Below, piece after piece: positions 29,973-39,852 of a stretch of 64,000 nt of DNA. Source of the DNA: an uncultured Roseicyclus sp. (GTDB lineage Bacteria; Pseudomonadota; Alphaproteobacteria; Rhodobacterales; Rhodobacteraceae); the NCBI RefSeq assembly GCF_937892565.1, contig NZ_CALAHQ010000073.1:1-64000 (forward strand), read 5' to 3'. Both the position numbers and the translations under genes were made by a program. The stretch's first letter is position 1; each line of letters begins with the position of its first letter. The notes beneath the pieces are model-generated. The model was not told the origin of the DNA, did no database searches, and was given only the letters and a program-made list of their open reading frames with translations.

Positions 29973-32048
29973 ATGCCCGATTTTCTCCTCGAACTTTTCT
30001 CCGAGGAAATCCCCGCCCGGATGCAGGCGCGCGCCGCCGAGGATCTGAAGCGTCTTGTGACCGATGGCCTGGTCGGGGCGGGGCTGACCTATGCGAGTGC
30101 CGGCGCCTTTGCCACGCCGCGCCGCCTGGTGCTGACGCTCGAGGGGCTCAGCGCCCATTCCCCCACCACCCGCGAGGAACGCCGCGGGCCCCGCACCGAC
30201 GCGCCCGAAGCCGCGATCGAGGGGTTCTTGCGCGGCGCGGGCATCACGCGCGACCAGCTCGAGGCGCGCGCGGACAAAAAGGGCGATGTCTTCTTCGCCA
30301 TCATCGAACGCGCGGGCCGCCCGGCCGCGGATATCATCGCCGAGGTCGTGCCGGCCGTGATCCGCGATTTTCCCTGGCCCAAATCGATGCGCTGGGGGGC
30401 GGGCACGTTGCGCTGGGTGCGCCCGCTGCAATCGATCCTGTGCATCTTGTCGGATGAGGCGGGCACCGATGTCGTGCCCTTTGATGTCGATGGCATCGTG
30501 TCGGGCAACACCACCGAGGGGCACCGCTTCATGGCGCCCGCCCGCTTTCCGGTGGCCCATTTCGCCGATTACGCGGCCAAGCTGAAGCGCGCCAAGGTGA
30601 TGCTGTCGTCCGAAGACCGTGCCGCCCATATCCGCCATGATGCCGACCAGATGGCCTTTGCCGCCGGGCTGACGCTGGTGGCGGATGCGGGCCTTCTGGC
30701 CGAGGTGGCGGGGCTGGTGGAATGGCCCGTGGTGCTGATGGGCACGATCGAGGATCGCTTTCTCGATCTGCCGCCCGAGGTGTTGCAGACCTCGATGCGC
30801 GAACATCAGAAATTCTTTTCCGTCCGCAATCCAGAAACCGGCCGGATCGAGCGCTTCATCACCGTTGCCAATGTCGAAACAGCAGATCATGGCGCGACGA
30901 TTCTGGCGGGAAATCAAAAGGTGCTGTCGGCCCGCCTGTCGGATGCCAAGTTCTTCTGGGAAAACGACCTGCGCGTGGCGCGGGCGGGGATGGGCGATTG
31001 GCTGGACGGGCTGAAATCGGTCACCTTCCACGCGAAATTGGGCTCTCAGGCCGAGCGGATCGCGCGCATCGCCGCACTCGCGCGCGAGATCGCGCCGATG
31101 CTGGGGGCCGACCCTGAACAAGCGGCAGAGGCCGCCCTGATCGCCAAGGCCGATCTGCGCTCGGACATGGTGGGCGAATTCCCCGAGCTTCAGGGCGTCA
31201 TGGGCCGCTATTATGCGCTGGAGGCGGGCCGCGACCGGGCCGTGGCCGATGCATGCCGCGACCATTGGAAACCGATGGGGCAGGGGGATGGCGTGCCCAG
31301 CGCGCCCGTGTCACTGGCCGTGGCGCTGGCCGACAAGATCGACACGCTGACCGGGTTCTGGGCGATTGACGAGAAGCCAACGGGGTCGAAAGACCCCTAC
31401 GCGCTGCGCCGCGCGGCGCTGGGCGTGGTGCGGATGGTGCTGGAGAATGGGGTGCGGTTGGGGTTGGGGCCGATCGCCACCACCGCTTTTGCCGCGCATG
31501 ATGAGCGGGGCGTGTCCGAGGCCGCATCATTGGAGGCTTTCTTCCACGACCGCCTCAAGGTCCATCTGCGCGATGAGGGCATCCGTCACGATGTGATCGA
31601 TGCCGCCTTGGCCCGCCCGCCCGCCGATGACCTGTTCCTTGTGGTCGCGCGCGCCCGTGCCCTGGCCGCGTTCCTTGCCACGCCCGATGGCGAAAACCTT
31701 GTCCAGGGGTTCCGCCGCGCGGCCAATATCTTGCATCAGGCCGAAGCCGCCGATGGGGTCGAATACCGCTATGGTGCCGACCCGAAATTCGCCGAAACCG
31801 CGCAAGAACGCGCGCTTTTCGACGCGCTGGCCACAGCCGAGGCCGCGATCCGGCCCGCGCTCAGATCCGAGGATTTTGCGGCTGCGATGACCCGGATGGC
31901 CGCCCTGCGCGCGCCCATCGATGCGTTTTTCGACGCGGTGCAGGTCAATGCCGAAAACCAGATCCTGCGGCGCAATCGGTTGAACCTGTTGCACCGGATC
32001 GTCGAAACCTGCGGTGCTGTGGCCGATCTGTCCAAGCTGGAGGGCTAA
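29973..32048 (+). CDS. glyS: Glycyl-tRNA synthetase beta subunit
   Basis: The tRNA-binding subunit of glycyl-tRNA synthetase, 691 residues. It starts with the typical LLELFSEEIPARMQ and contains FPWPKSMRWG, TEGHRFMAP, LPPEVLQTSMREHQKFF and an HD-like central region, with an anticodon-binding C-terminus ending in RRNRLNLLHRIVETC. It completes the enzyme begun by glyQ. Confidence 0.97.
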   Translation: MPDFLLELFSEEIPARMQARAAEDLKRLVTDGLVGAGLTYASAGAFATPRRLVLTLEGLSAHSPTTREERRGPRTDAPEAAIEGFLRGAGITRDQLEARADKKGDVFFAIIERAGRPAADIIAEVVPAVIRDFPWPKSMRWGAGTLRWVRPLQSILCILSDEAGTDVVPFDVDGIVSGNTTEGHRFMAPARFPVAHFADYAAKLKRAKVMLSSEDRAAHIRHDADQMAFAAGLTLVADAGLLAEVAGLVEWPVVLMGTIEDRFLDLPPEVLQTSMREHQKFFSVRNPETGRIERFITVANVETADHGATILAGNQKVLSARLSDAKFFWENDLRVARAGMGDWLDGLKSVTFHAKLGSQAERIARIAALAREIAPMLGADPEQAAEAALIAKADLRSDMVGEFPELQGVMGRYYALEAGRDRAVADACRDHWKPMGQGDGVPSAPVSLAVALADKIDTLTGFWAIDEKPTGSKDPYALRRAALGVVRMVLENGVRLGLGPIATTAFAAHDERGVSEAASLEAFFHDRLKVHLRDEGIRHDVIDAALARPPADDLFLVVARARALAAFLATPDGENLVQGFRRAANILHQAEAADGVEYRYGADPKFAETAQERALFDALATAEAAIRPALRSEDFAAAMTRMAALRAPIDAFFDAVQVNAENQILRRNRLNLLHRIVETCGAVADLSKLEG

Positions 32049-32094
32049 GCCGGCAGGCGTCAGAATTTAATGACAGTCAGAGTGATGGTTTTTC

Positions 32095-32124
32095 TGGACA
32101 CTTCGCTTTGCGGTTGTATCTAAT
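32095..32124 (+). promoter_or_regulatory. Probable promoter of the dikinase gene
   Basis: TGGACA (-35) and TCTAAT (-10) are separated by 18 nt in the 100-nt glyS-dikinase gap, 25 nt before the start codon. Both hexamers match five of six consensus bases. Confidence 0.5.
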
Positions 32125-32148
32125 GCTGCAGGTGCAAACGAGGCATCC

Positions 32149-34683
32149 ATGCTGACCACGCCCGACTTTACCGAAATCACCGCGACCGCCAAGCTGCGCA
32201 CATCGACCCATGGCAATCGTGCCAAATGCCTGCAGCGTCTGGTGCGGCTGGAGCTGCCGGTGCCGCGCACCGTGGCGCTGAGCTTTGACACCGTGCGCGC
32301 CATCGCCGCCGGACGCTTGCCCGACATGCAATCGCTGATCGGTGTCTTTGGCCCCGGCGCGCTGTTGTCGGTGCGCTCGTCCTCGCAGATGTCGGATTGG
32401 GGCGGGCCGGGCACGATCCTGAACATCGGCATGACCGATGCCAAGGCTGCCGAACTGGCCATGACCCATGGCCGCGATGCCGCCGATGCGCTTTATGTCA
32501 GCTTCATCCGCTCTTATGCGGTCGATGTGCTGCGGCTGGATGCCGATGGCTATGAGGGTCCGATGACGCCCCGGCTGGCCAAGGCCGAATTCGAGACCGA
32601 AACCGAAGATCCCTTTCCCCAGAACACCGCCGAACAGCTGGCCGAAGTGCTGAAATCCATGGCGCGCGCATGGGAAGGCACGACCGCGCGGCTCTTGCGT
32701 CAAGCGCAGGGCGCGCCGGTCGATGCGGGGCTGGGGCTGGTCGTGCAGGAAATGGCGCTGGGCATCGGTCAGGGGGTGTCGGGTTCGGGCGTGGTGCAAT
32801 TTGCCGCCCCCGACACCGGCGCGCCACAGGTCACGGGCCGCTGGCTGCCGCAGGCCCAGGGGCGCGCCGCCTTGTCCGAAAGCGATGCCCATTACATCCT
32901 CAACGATCCGCGCGGACGGTCCTTGCAAGAGGTGGCCCCTGATACGGTCAGTGCGCTTTGTGCGGCGGGGCGGTTGATGCGCGACCGCCTGCGCGAGGAA
33001 ATGCAGATCGAATTCACCCTGATGAACGGCCAGCTGTCGATTCTCGATGCGGTGCGCTGCCCCCGGTCGGGGCGGGCCGAGGTCGCGATTGCCGTCGCGC
33101 TGGCCGAAGACGGGATCATCACCCGCGACGAAGCGCTGATGCGCATTCCGCCCTTTACGCTCAACCAGCTTTTGCACCGTCAGGTCGGCCCCGGCGTTGC
33201 GCGTGATGTGCTGACGCGCGGCATCGCCGCAGCCCCCGGTGCCGCCACCGGCAAGATCGTCTTTTCCGCCGCCACCGCCCAAGCCATGGCCGCGCAGGGC
33301 GAAGCGTGCATCCTTGTGCGCCGTGAAACCAGCCCCGAAGATATCCGTGGCATGCATGCGGCCCAGGCCATCCTGACCGAACGGGGCGGCATGACCTCGC
33401 ATGCTGCCGTCATCGCCCGGGGGCTTGGGTTGCCCTGTGTGACGGGGGCGATCCGTCTGCAGCTGGATGGGCGCAAGAAAACCCTGACCGTTCCCGGGCG
33501 CCGCATCTTTCACGAAGGCGATGTGATCACGCTTGACGGGTCCACGGGCGATATTCTTGTGGGCCCCGTGCCGCTGGTCGAGCCCGCTTTGGGCGGGGCC
33601 TTTGCCAGCTTGATGGATTGGGCCGACGCCGCGCGCGATATCGGCATCCGCGCCAATGCCGACACGCCCGAAGACGCCGCCATGGCGCAGCGCTTCGGTG
33701 TCGATGGGATCGGGCTCTGCCGCACCGAACACATGTTCTTTGACCCTGCGCGCCTGACGGTGATGCGCGAGATGATATTCGCTGAAAACCCCGCCGATCG
33801 TGCCGCCGCGCTCGACCGGCTCTTGCCGATGCAGCGCGCCGATTTCATCGAATTGTTCCAGATCATGCAGGGCCAGCCGGTGACGATTCGGCTGTTCGAT
33901 CCGCCGTTGCACGAATTCCTGCCCGGTGACCGCGACGGTATCCGCGCGCTGGCCGAGGCGCTGGATCTGCCCGTCAGCCGGGTGCAATCGCGCATCGAAA
34001 GCCTGCAGGAATTCAACCCCATGCTGGGTCTGCGGGGGGTGCGCCTGGGTGTGACCGTGCCCGAGATCTACGAGATGCAGGCGCGCGCCATCTTCGAAGC
34101 CACGATCAAGGCCTCGGGCAAGGGTGCGCCCGTGGTGCCCGAGATCATGATCCCGCTGGTATCGGCCCGCCGCGAGGTCGAACTGGTCAAGGCCCGCATC
34201 GACGTGATCGCCGCCGAGGTCAAATCGCGCAGCGGTCAGGAATTCACCTATCGGCTGGGCGTCATGGTGGAAACGCCGCGCGCCGCGCTTCGCGCGGGCG
34301 AGATCGCCGAGCATTCGGCCTTCTTGTCGTTCGGAACCAACGATCTGACGCAGATGACCTATGGTCTGTCGCGCGATGATGCGGGGCGCTTCATGTCCGC
34401 CTATGTGCAGCTGGGCGTGTTTCCCGAAGACCCGTTCCAGCAGCTTGATATCGACGGGGTGGGCGAATTGATGCTGTTGGGCGCCGAACGCGGGCGCCGG
34501 GCGCGGCCCGAATTGATGCTCTCGATCTGCGGCGAACATGCGGGCCACCCCGCCACCATCGCCTTTAGTCGACGCGCCGGCTTTGATTATGTGTCCTGCT
34601 CACCGTTCCGGGTTCCGGTCGCGAAATTGGCGGCTGCGCAATTGTCCATTCAAGACAAGATTTTGCCATACGACGCTCACTGA
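32149..34683 (+). CDS. ppdK: Pyruvate, phosphate dikinase-like protein with divergent nucleotide domain
   Basis: PPDK interconverts pyruvate/ATP/Pi and PEP/AMP/PPi through a phosphohistidine. The 844-residue protein has an intact swivel domain (GGMTSHAAVIARG, His418) and an intact PEP/pyruvate barrel (GLCRTEHMFF, VETPRA, FGTNDLTQMTYG, catalytic Cys794 in SICGEHAG). The N-terminal ATP-grasp domain (about 1-335) is atypical: the GGKGANL motif reads HGNRAKCL, and LQTRNGKRT reads LDAVRCPRSG, which removes the Gln and Arg that contact the nucleotide in classical PPDK. It may still be a dikinase or may be a PEP-binding relative with another phosphoryl donor. Classical PPDK is about 30-40 residues longer. 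Confidence 0.75.
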   Translation: MLTTPDFTEITATAKLRTSTHGNRAKCLQRLVRLELPVPRTVALSFDTVRAIAAGRLPDMQSLIGVFGPGALLSVRSSSQMSDWGGPGTILNIGMTDAKAAELAMTHGRDAADALYVSFIRSYAVDVLRLDADGYEGPMTPRLAKAEFETETEDPFPQNTAEQLAEVLKSMARAWEGTTARLLRQAQGAPVDAGLGLVVQEMALGIGQGVSGSGVVQFAAPDTGAPQVTGRWLPQAQGRAALSESDAHYILNDPRGRSLQEVAPDTVSALCAAGRLMRDRLREEMQIEFTLMNGQLSILDAVRCPRSGRAEVAIAVALAEDGIITRDEALMRIPPFTLNQLLHRQVGPGVARDVLTRGIAAAPGAATGKIVFSAATAQAMAAQGEACILVRRETSPEDIRGMHAAQAILTERGGMTSHAAVIARGLGLPCVTGAIRLQLDGRKKTLTVPGRRIFHEGDVITLDGSTGDILVGPVPLVEPALGGAFASLMDWADAARDIGIRANADTPEDAAMAQRFGVDGIGLCRTEHMFFDPARLTVMREMIFAENPADRAAALDRLLPMQRADFIELFQIMQGQPVTIRLFDPPLHEFLPGDRDGIRALAEALDLPVSRVQSRIESLQEFNPMLGLRGVRLGVTVPEIYEMQARAIFEATIKASGKGAPVVPEIMIPLVSARREVELVKARIDVIAAEVKSRSGQEFTYRLGVMVETPRAALRAGEIAEHSAFLSFGTNDLTQMTYGLSRDDAGRFMSAYVQLGVFPEDPFQQLDIDGVGELMLLGAERGRRARPELMLSICGEHAGHPATIAFSRRAGFDYVSCSPFRVPVAKLAAAQLSIQDKILPYDAH

Positions 34684-34865
34684 TCGGTTGAAGATCTCGG
34701 CTGATGTGCCGCCGCTGCCCCCCAAGTCTAGGGGCACGGGTCCAAATATCCACAAAACCCGGTGCCGATTTGGCGCTTGTCCGCTTCATGGTTAACAAAC
34801 GGAATCATGTAGTGAAACCGTGAAGCTGCCGAAGCGGGGTCAAGCCCCCTGAAAGGGTTTTGGAC

Positions 34866-35537
34866 ATGAGGACAAGACGTCTGGTCGTATTGCTTAGCGT
34901 GGGTCTTGTGTGTGTTGCTGCTCCACTTGCCGCCGATGTCGCGGTGAGCACCTCCAACCCCTCGGTCAGCGCCGATATCGGGCTACGGCTGGGCGCATTG
35001 ATGGGGGTCGAAACCGCTGTGATGTCTGCGCTGTCGGATGATCACCTGCGCCGACTAGGCGCCCCTTTTGCCGGTCGGCCCGGGGCGGATGATGCGCATA
35101 TCCTGTCGGCCAGCGAACTGGATGCGCTTCCCCCCTTGCGTGGCAATGGCCAATGGCGCTGCATGACCGAGGCACTCTATTTCGAAGCCCGCGGTGAGAC
35201 CATCGTAGGTCAGTATGCCGTGGCCGAGGTGATCTTGAACCGTGTGGAAAGCGCCAGCTATCCTGCGAGCATTTGTGGTGTCGTGCATCAAGGCACCGGG
35301 CGTCGCTACGCCTGCCAGTTCACCTATACCTGCGATGGGGTTCCCGAACTGATCTCGGATCAGCAGGCGTGGCACCGTGCGGGCCAGATCGCGCACATCA
35401 TGATGGAGGATGCCCCGCGCAGCCTGACGGCGGGCGCCACCCATTACCACGCCGCTCGGGTCAACCCGCGCTGGGCGCGGGTCTATCCACGCACATCGCA
35501 GATTGGCGCGCATATTTTCTACCGTCAGCAATACTGA
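34866..35537 (+). CDS. SleB-type cell wall hydrolase
   Basis: A 223-residue exported protein with a signal peptide (to about LAADVA) and a C-terminal Hydrolase_2/SleB domain. The diagnostic LYFEARGE motif carries the presumed catalytic Glu and is followed by AVAEVILNRV, then CQFTYTCDG and THYHA. The family cleaves peptidoglycan glycan strands. A TTG lies at 34860, but the ATG at 34866 has AAAGGG 8 nt upstream. The 180-nt gap before it contains a lone GGTTAAC element but no clear promoter. Confidence 0.88.
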   Translation: MRTRRLVVLLSVGLVCVAAPLAADVAVSTSNPSVSADIGLRLGALMGVETAVMSALSDDHLRRLGAPFAGRPGADDAHILSASELDALPPLRGNGQWRCMTEALYFEARGETIVGQYAVAEVILNRVESASYPASICGVVHQGTGRRYACQFTYTCDGVPELISDQQAWHRAGQIAHIMMEDAPRSLTAGATHYHAARVNPRWARVYPRTSQIGAHIFYRQQY

Positions 35538-35610
35538 AGCGTCGCAGACAGCGCGCCGCCTGCCGCCTGCGGGCATGGTTTGGCGGCGCGCGCCATGCTA
35601 GTCCGCCGCC

Positions 35611-36549
35611 ATGAGCCACGAGATATCCCTTGCCTTCGGGCATCCAGCTGAACGGGCCAAGGCGCTGGCGGGCGATCCGCCGCGCGATCGCATCTTGATG
35701 ACCGATCACCGCCGCGAGGTCGAAATCGGTGCCTTTCAGGCCGAGCGCGGCGTCACCCAGACGGTCCAGTTCGATGTGGTGGTCGAGGTGGCCACCCGTG
35801 CGGAGCAGGCCGTCGATGATGTCGACCGCATCTTGAGCTATGACACCATCGTCGAGGCGATCGACGCGGCGCTGGCGGCCGAGCGGGTGAATTTGCTGGA
35901 AACGCTGGCAGCGCGGATCGCGGAGCGTATCCTGACCCATCCGCTTGCGGCGCGCTGCATCGTGCGCATCGGCAAGCTGGACCGCGGCCCCTATGTCTTG
36001 GGGGTTGAAATCCTCAGGAACGCGCCCGAGGGGCGGCGGTTGCGGTTGTTGCCATCCGATGCGCCCCATCCGCGGATCGTTTACCTGTCCGCCGCCGCCA
36101 TTGCGCGCCCCGATCTGTCGGATTTGCTGGACAGGTTGGAAACGGGTGGGGTGCCCTTGATCTTGTGCGTCGGCCGCCCCGAAACCACCGCGCCGCGCGC
36201 CATTCACGCCATGCCGCAGCGCCGGATCGATCTTTTGGCGATCGAGCAATCGGCCTGGGTTCTGGCATCTTGTGATGCGCGGTGTGTGGTGGTCGACAGC
36301 CGGACCGAGCTTGACTGGGCCATGCGGCAGGGGCGGATCAGCGTTTGGGCGCCCTCCAAGCTGGTGCTTGATGCCCATGACGGGCCGGCGGCATCGGTGA
36401 CCGAACCTTTGGCCCTGGCATTGTGGCTTGCGCAGGCGTTCGAGGCGCTGGAGGTGCTGGTGTTCGGTGCCACCGCCGATCTGGCGCCGCCGCGCGGCGT
36501 GCGTGTCACACGCTTGGGACCGCTCGATCCTGCCCCGCCCTTGGTGTAA
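35611..36549 (+). CDS. folB: Dihydroneopterin aldolase with an extra C-terminal domain
   Basis: FolB cleaves dihydroneopterin to 6-hydroxymethyl-dihydropterin and glycolaldehyde in folate synthesis. The aldolase domain spans about residues 28-135, with SYDTIVEAI (Tyr), NLLETLAARIAERIL (Glu) and RIGKLD (Lys) as the active-site segments. The protein has 312 residues where classical FolB has about 120. The remaining roughly 175 residues form a separate alpha/beta domain of unknown role, with a loose resemblance to amino-acid-kinase folds around WAPSKLVLD. Its 3' end overlaps the opposite GNAT gene by 44 nt. folP follows it. Confidence 0.85.
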   Translation: MSHEISLAFGHPAERAKALAGDPPRDRILMTDHRREVEIGAFQAERGVTQTVQFDVVVEVATRAEQAVDDVDRILSYDTIVEAIDAALAAERVNLLETLAARIAERILTHPLAARCIVRIGKLDRGPYVLGVEILRNAPEGRRLRLLPSDAPHPRIVYLSAAAIARPDLSDLLDRLETGGVPLILCVGRPETTAPRAIHAMPQRRIDLLAIEQSAWVLASCDARCVVVDSRTELDWAMRQGRISVWAPSKLVLDAHDGPAASVTEPLALALWLAQAFEALEVLVFGATADLAPPRGVRVTRLGPLDPAPPLV

Positions 36550-37018
36550 GCGTCAGCCGCATCCGCCGTTGTCCGCCCACTGGTGGATCGCCAACAAAGC
36601 CCACCTTTTCCAGCACGCGGATAGAGGCGGCATTGTCCAGGCTGACCATCGCGAAAAACTGGTCTTCGCGATAAAGGCTTGCGGCCTGATCCAGCGCGGC
36701 CTGAACGAATTCGCTGGCCAGCCCTTGCCCCGCAACCTCGGGCAGGAAATGAAAGCTCAATTCCAAGCCCTCACCGCCGAACCCGATCCGAAATCCCGCT
36801 ACGCCCACCGGGTAATCGGCGTGAAACATCACCCAAGGTGAAACCCGATAACGGTCCCAATCCTGCAGGTCGGCAGCCAAGCGCGATGCGCCCTCAACCG
36901 TGCCGAAAACCCGCGCATAGAGATCAAGATCACTCAGGTGCGGCGCCCTGCCGTTGAGTCGGAAACTGCGGAAAAGGGTCTGGCTGTCCATACACGCATG
37001 AGGGGCAAAAAGTGACAT
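36506..37018 (-). CDS. GNAT-family N-acetyltransferase
   Basis: A 170-residue acetyltransferase of the RimJ/RimL-like GNAT group. The acetyl-CoA segment is FLPEVAGQGLASEFVQAALDQA, with LDNAASIRVLEKVGFV typical of the C-terminal half. The substrate is unknown. ATGs at 37072, 37018 and 36991 are all possible and none has a good ribosome-binding site, so the start is uncertain. It is inserted on the opposite strand between the folate genes folB and folP. Confidence 0.75.
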   Translation of the reverse strand: MSLFAPHACMDSQTLFRSFRLNGRAPHLSDLDLYARVFGTVEGASRLAADLQDWDRYRVSPWVMFHADYPVGVAGFRIGFGGEGLELSFHFLPEVAGQGLASEFVQAALDQAASLYREDQFFAMVSLDNAASIRVLEKVGFVGDPPVGGQRRMRLTLTPRAGQDRAVPSV

Positions 37019-37101
37019 TGCGTCAATACTTGCTGGCGTATGGGCGCAAATTCGATGCTGAACCCTTGCCAAGGGCTGGGCTTGGGCGCTAGGCGCCAGC
37101 C

Positions 37102-38142
37102 ATGACCGATACGTATCTGCGCCCGATCCCCTTGACCGACCCTGCGTATCGCGGTGGCAAAGCCTTGCAGCTTGCGGGGGGCTGGGTGCGCTTTACCCAT
37201 CTGGAACGCCTGCGCCGTGGCGCAGCGCCCGACATCGTTGCCGCCCATGATCTGCCCGCCGCCGCCCTTGCCCCTTTTCTGGCGCCCCGCCCGGCGGTGG
37301 CGGGGCTGACGCTGGACCGGCCGCGTCTGATGGGGATTTTGAACGTCACGCCTGACAGTTTTTCGGACGGCGGGGTGGATGACAGCGTGGCGGCCGCCAT
37401 CGCGCGCGGCCAGATGATGCTGGGTGAGGGTGCCGATCTGATCGATATCGGCGGCGAATCGACCCGTCCGGGTGCGCGACCCCTGCCCGTGGCCGAGGAA
37501 ATCGCCCGTGTGGCCCCGGTGATCGCGGGGCTGCGGGCCGCCGGTGTCGGCGCGCCCATCAGCCTTGATACCCGCAAGGCGGCGGTGGCCGAAGCAGGGC
37601 TGAGGGCGGGGGCCGGTCTGCTCAATGATGTCTCCGGCCTGCGCCATGATCCGGCCTTGGCCCGGATCGCGGCGCATGCGGGTGCGCCCCTGATCGTGAT
37701 GCATTCCATCGGCACGCCCGAAACCATGCAAGCCATGGCGCCCGGGGCCTATGGCGATGTGGTGCTGGATGTTTATGATGCCCTGGCGGCCATCGTGGCC
37801 GAGGCCGAGGCGGCGGGCGTGGCGCGCGCGCGCATCATGATCGACCCCGGGATCGGCTTTGGCAAGACGCTGGACCAGAACCTTGCGTTGCTGGACCGAC
37901 TGAGCCTGTTTCACGGGCTGGGCTGCGGGATCTTGCTGGGCGTGTCGCGCAAGGGAATGATCGGCACCCTCTCGGGCGAGACGGTGGCCGCCCGGCGCGG
38001 TCCCGGATCGGCGGCGATCGGCCTATGGGCGGTGCTTCAGGGCATACAGATGCTGCGCGTTCATGATACAGCCACACACAAACAGGCCATCGCGCTGTGG
38101 CAGGCGCTGGCCCTGGGCAGGCAGGAAGAGCAAAGCACATGA
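37102..38142 (+). CDS. folP: Dihydropteroate synthase
   Basis: FolP joins hydroxymethyl-dihydropterin diphosphate and p-aminobenzoate; it is the sulfonamide target. Motifs in order: [56 protein letters not shown] and GVSRKGMIG, then IQMLRVHD. The 346 residues include an N-terminal extension of about 75 residues before the barrel, which is absent from E. coli FolP. The stop overlaps the glmM start as ATGA. Confidence 0.95.
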   Translation: MTDTYLRPIPLTDPAYRGGKALQLAGGWVRFTHLERLRRGAAPDIVAAHDLPAAALAPFLAPRPAVAGLTLDRPRLMGILNVTPDSFSDGGVDDSVAAAIARGQMMLGEGADLIDIGGESTRPGARPLPVAEEIARVAPVIAGLRAAGVGAPISLDTRKAAVAEAGLRAGAGLLNDVSGLRHDPALARIAAHAGAPLIVMHSIGTPETMQAMAPGAYGDVVLDVYDALAAIVAEAEAAGVARARIMIDPGIGFGKTLDQNLALLDRLSLFHGLGCGILLGVSRKGMIGTLSGETVAARRGPGSAAIGLWAVLQGIQMLRVHDTATHKQAIALWQALALGRQEEQST

Positions 38143-39482
38143 CACGAAAGCTGTTCGGCACCGACGGGGTGCGGGGGCGCGCCAATACCTATCCGATGAC
38201 GGCCGACATGGCGTTGCGATTGGGTGCGGCGGCGGGGCGCTATTTTCGCCGTGACGGCAGCCGCGCGCATCGGGTCGTGATTGGCAAGGACACGCGGTTG
38301 TCGGGCTACATGATCGAGAACGCGCTGACGGCGGGGTTCACCTCGACTGGCATGAATGTCTTGCTGTTGGGTCCGGTGCCCACACCCGCCGTGGGGCTTT
38401 TGACCACGTCGATGCGGGCTGATGTGGGGGTGATGATCTCGGCCAGCCACAACCCGGCCGAAGACAATGGCATCAAGTTCTTCGGCCCCGATGGCTTCAA
38501 GTTGTCCGACGAGGCCGAGGCCGAGATCGAGGCGCTTGTGTCGGGTGATATCTTGCCCGCGCAGGCCGCCAACATCGGCCGGGCAAGGCGCATCGATGAC
38601 GGGCGGTTTCGCTATGTCGAGCGGGTGAAAAGCAGCTTTCCGCAGGGATTGACGCTCGATGGGCTGAAGGTTGTGATCGATTGCGCCCATGGGGCCGCCT
38701 ATCGCGCCGCCCCTGAGGTGCTGTGGGAATTGGGTGCCGATGTCGTGGCGATCGGCGTGGCACCCGACGGCACCAATATCAATGCCGGGGTCGGGTCGAC
38801 CGCGCCCGAAGCGGCGGTGGCGCGTTTGCGGGAAACGGGGGCCGATATTGCGATCTGTCTGGATGGCGATGCCGACCGGGTGATCTTGATCGACGAGACG
38901 GGCGGCGTGGCCGATGGCGATCAGATCATGGCACTGTTTGCAGCGCGCTGGGCCGAGGAGGGGCGCCTGAAGGGGGGCAAGCTTGCCGCCACGGTGATGT
39001 CGAACCTGGGGCTTGAGCGGTTTCTGGACGCACGCGGGATCGGTCTTCACCGCACGCCGGTGGGCGATCGGTATGTGGTCGAGGCGATGCGCGCTCATGG
39101 TCTCAATCTGGGGGGGGAACAATCGGGCCATATCGTGATGACCGATTACGCCACCACGGGCGACGGGTTGATCGCAGGCTTGCAGTTTCTGGCAGAAATG
39201 GTGCGCACGGGCCGACCGGCCAGCACCTTGGCGCGGCATTTTGTGACCGTCCCGCAGCTTTTGCGCAATGTGCGCTATGCTGCGGGTCAAACCCCGCTGG
39301 AACACCCCGCCGTTCGGGCGGCGATTGCGGCGGGTGAGGCCAAGCTTGCAGGTCAGGGGCGGCTGCTGATCCGCAAATCGGGCACCGAACCGCTGATGCG
39401 CGTCATGGCCGAGGCCGAGGATGAGCTGCTGATGCGCGCGGTGGTCGATGAGATCGTCGGCGCGATCGAGGCGGCGGTGTAG
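38139..39482 (+). CDS. glmM: Phosphoglucosamine mutase
   Basis: GlmM interconverts glucosamine-6-phosphate and glucosamine-1-phosphate for UDP-GlcNAc synthesis, linking to peptidoglycan and lipid A. The 447-residue protein has [11 protein letters not shown] at the start, the phosphoserine loop [13 protein letters not shown], the Mg site LDGDADR, the sugar loop GGEQSGH and the phosphate loop [12 protein letters not shown]. The start overlaps folP. The last 117 nt of the gene are the left part of a 255-bp tandem duplication; the copy in place is intact. Confidence 0.96.
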   Translation: MTRKLFGTDGVRGRANTYPMTADMALRLGAAAGRYFRRDGSRAHRVVIGKDTRLSGYMIENALTAGFTSTGMNVLLLGPVPTPAVGLLTTSMRADVGVMISASHNPAEDNGIKFFGPDGFKLSDEAEAEIEALVSGDILPAQAANIGRARRIDDGRFRYVERVKSSFPQGLTLDGLKVVIDCAHGAAYRAAPEVLWELGADVVAIGVAPDGTNINAGVGSTAPEAAVARLRETGADIAICLDGDADRVILIDETGGVADGDQIMALFAARWAEEGRLKGGKLAATVMSNLGLERFLDARGIGLHRTPVGDRYVVEAMRAHGLNLGGEQSGHIVMTDYATTGDGLIAGLQFLAEMVRTGRPASTLARHFVTVPQLLRNVRYAAGQTPLEHPAVRAAIAAGEAKLAGQGRLLIRKSGTEPLMRVMAEAEDELLMRAVVDEIVGAIEAAV

Positions 39483-39502
39483 GGCGCGCTCCGCGCGCGG
39501 TG

Positions 39503-39524
39503 CGATTTTTCGTACGAAAAATCG
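39503..39524. repeat. 22-nt perfect palindrome, core TTCGTACGAA (copy 1)
   Basis: The element is self-complementary over 22 nt with a T-run in the left arm and an A-run in the right arm around the core TTCGTACGAA, and is followed by GGGGCCCC. It lies just after glmM. It could work as a hairpin on either strand between convergent genes, or as a protein-binding site. Confidence 0.8.
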
Positions 39525-39757
39525 GGGCCCCTGTCCGCGTCGCCTGTGGCGGCGCCGACCGGCTTTCCTATCAAGCACACAAGGGCTGGCTGGCGCGTGA
39601 TGTGACGGGCGCGCCCGCCACTGATCCGCAAATCGGGCACCATGCTCTTGATCCGTGTCATGGCTGAGGCCGAGGATGAGCCGCTGATGCGCGCGGTGGT
39701 CGATGAGATCGTCGGCGCGATCGAGGCGGCGGTGTAGGGCGCGCTCCGCGCGCGGTG

Positions 39758-39779
39758 CGATTTTTCGTACGAAAAATCG
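39758..39779. repeat. 22-nt perfect palindrome, core TTCGTACGAA (copy 2)
   Basis: This is the duplicated copy of the palindrome at 39503-39524, exactly 255 nt further on and unchanged, although flanking bases in the duplication have diverged. It lies just after the guaD stop on the opposite strand. Confidence 0.8.
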
Positions 39780-39852
39780 GGGCCCCTGTCCCCGTCGCCT
39801 GTGGCGGCGGCGCCCGGCTTCTCTATCAAGCACACAAGGGCTGGCTTGCGCG

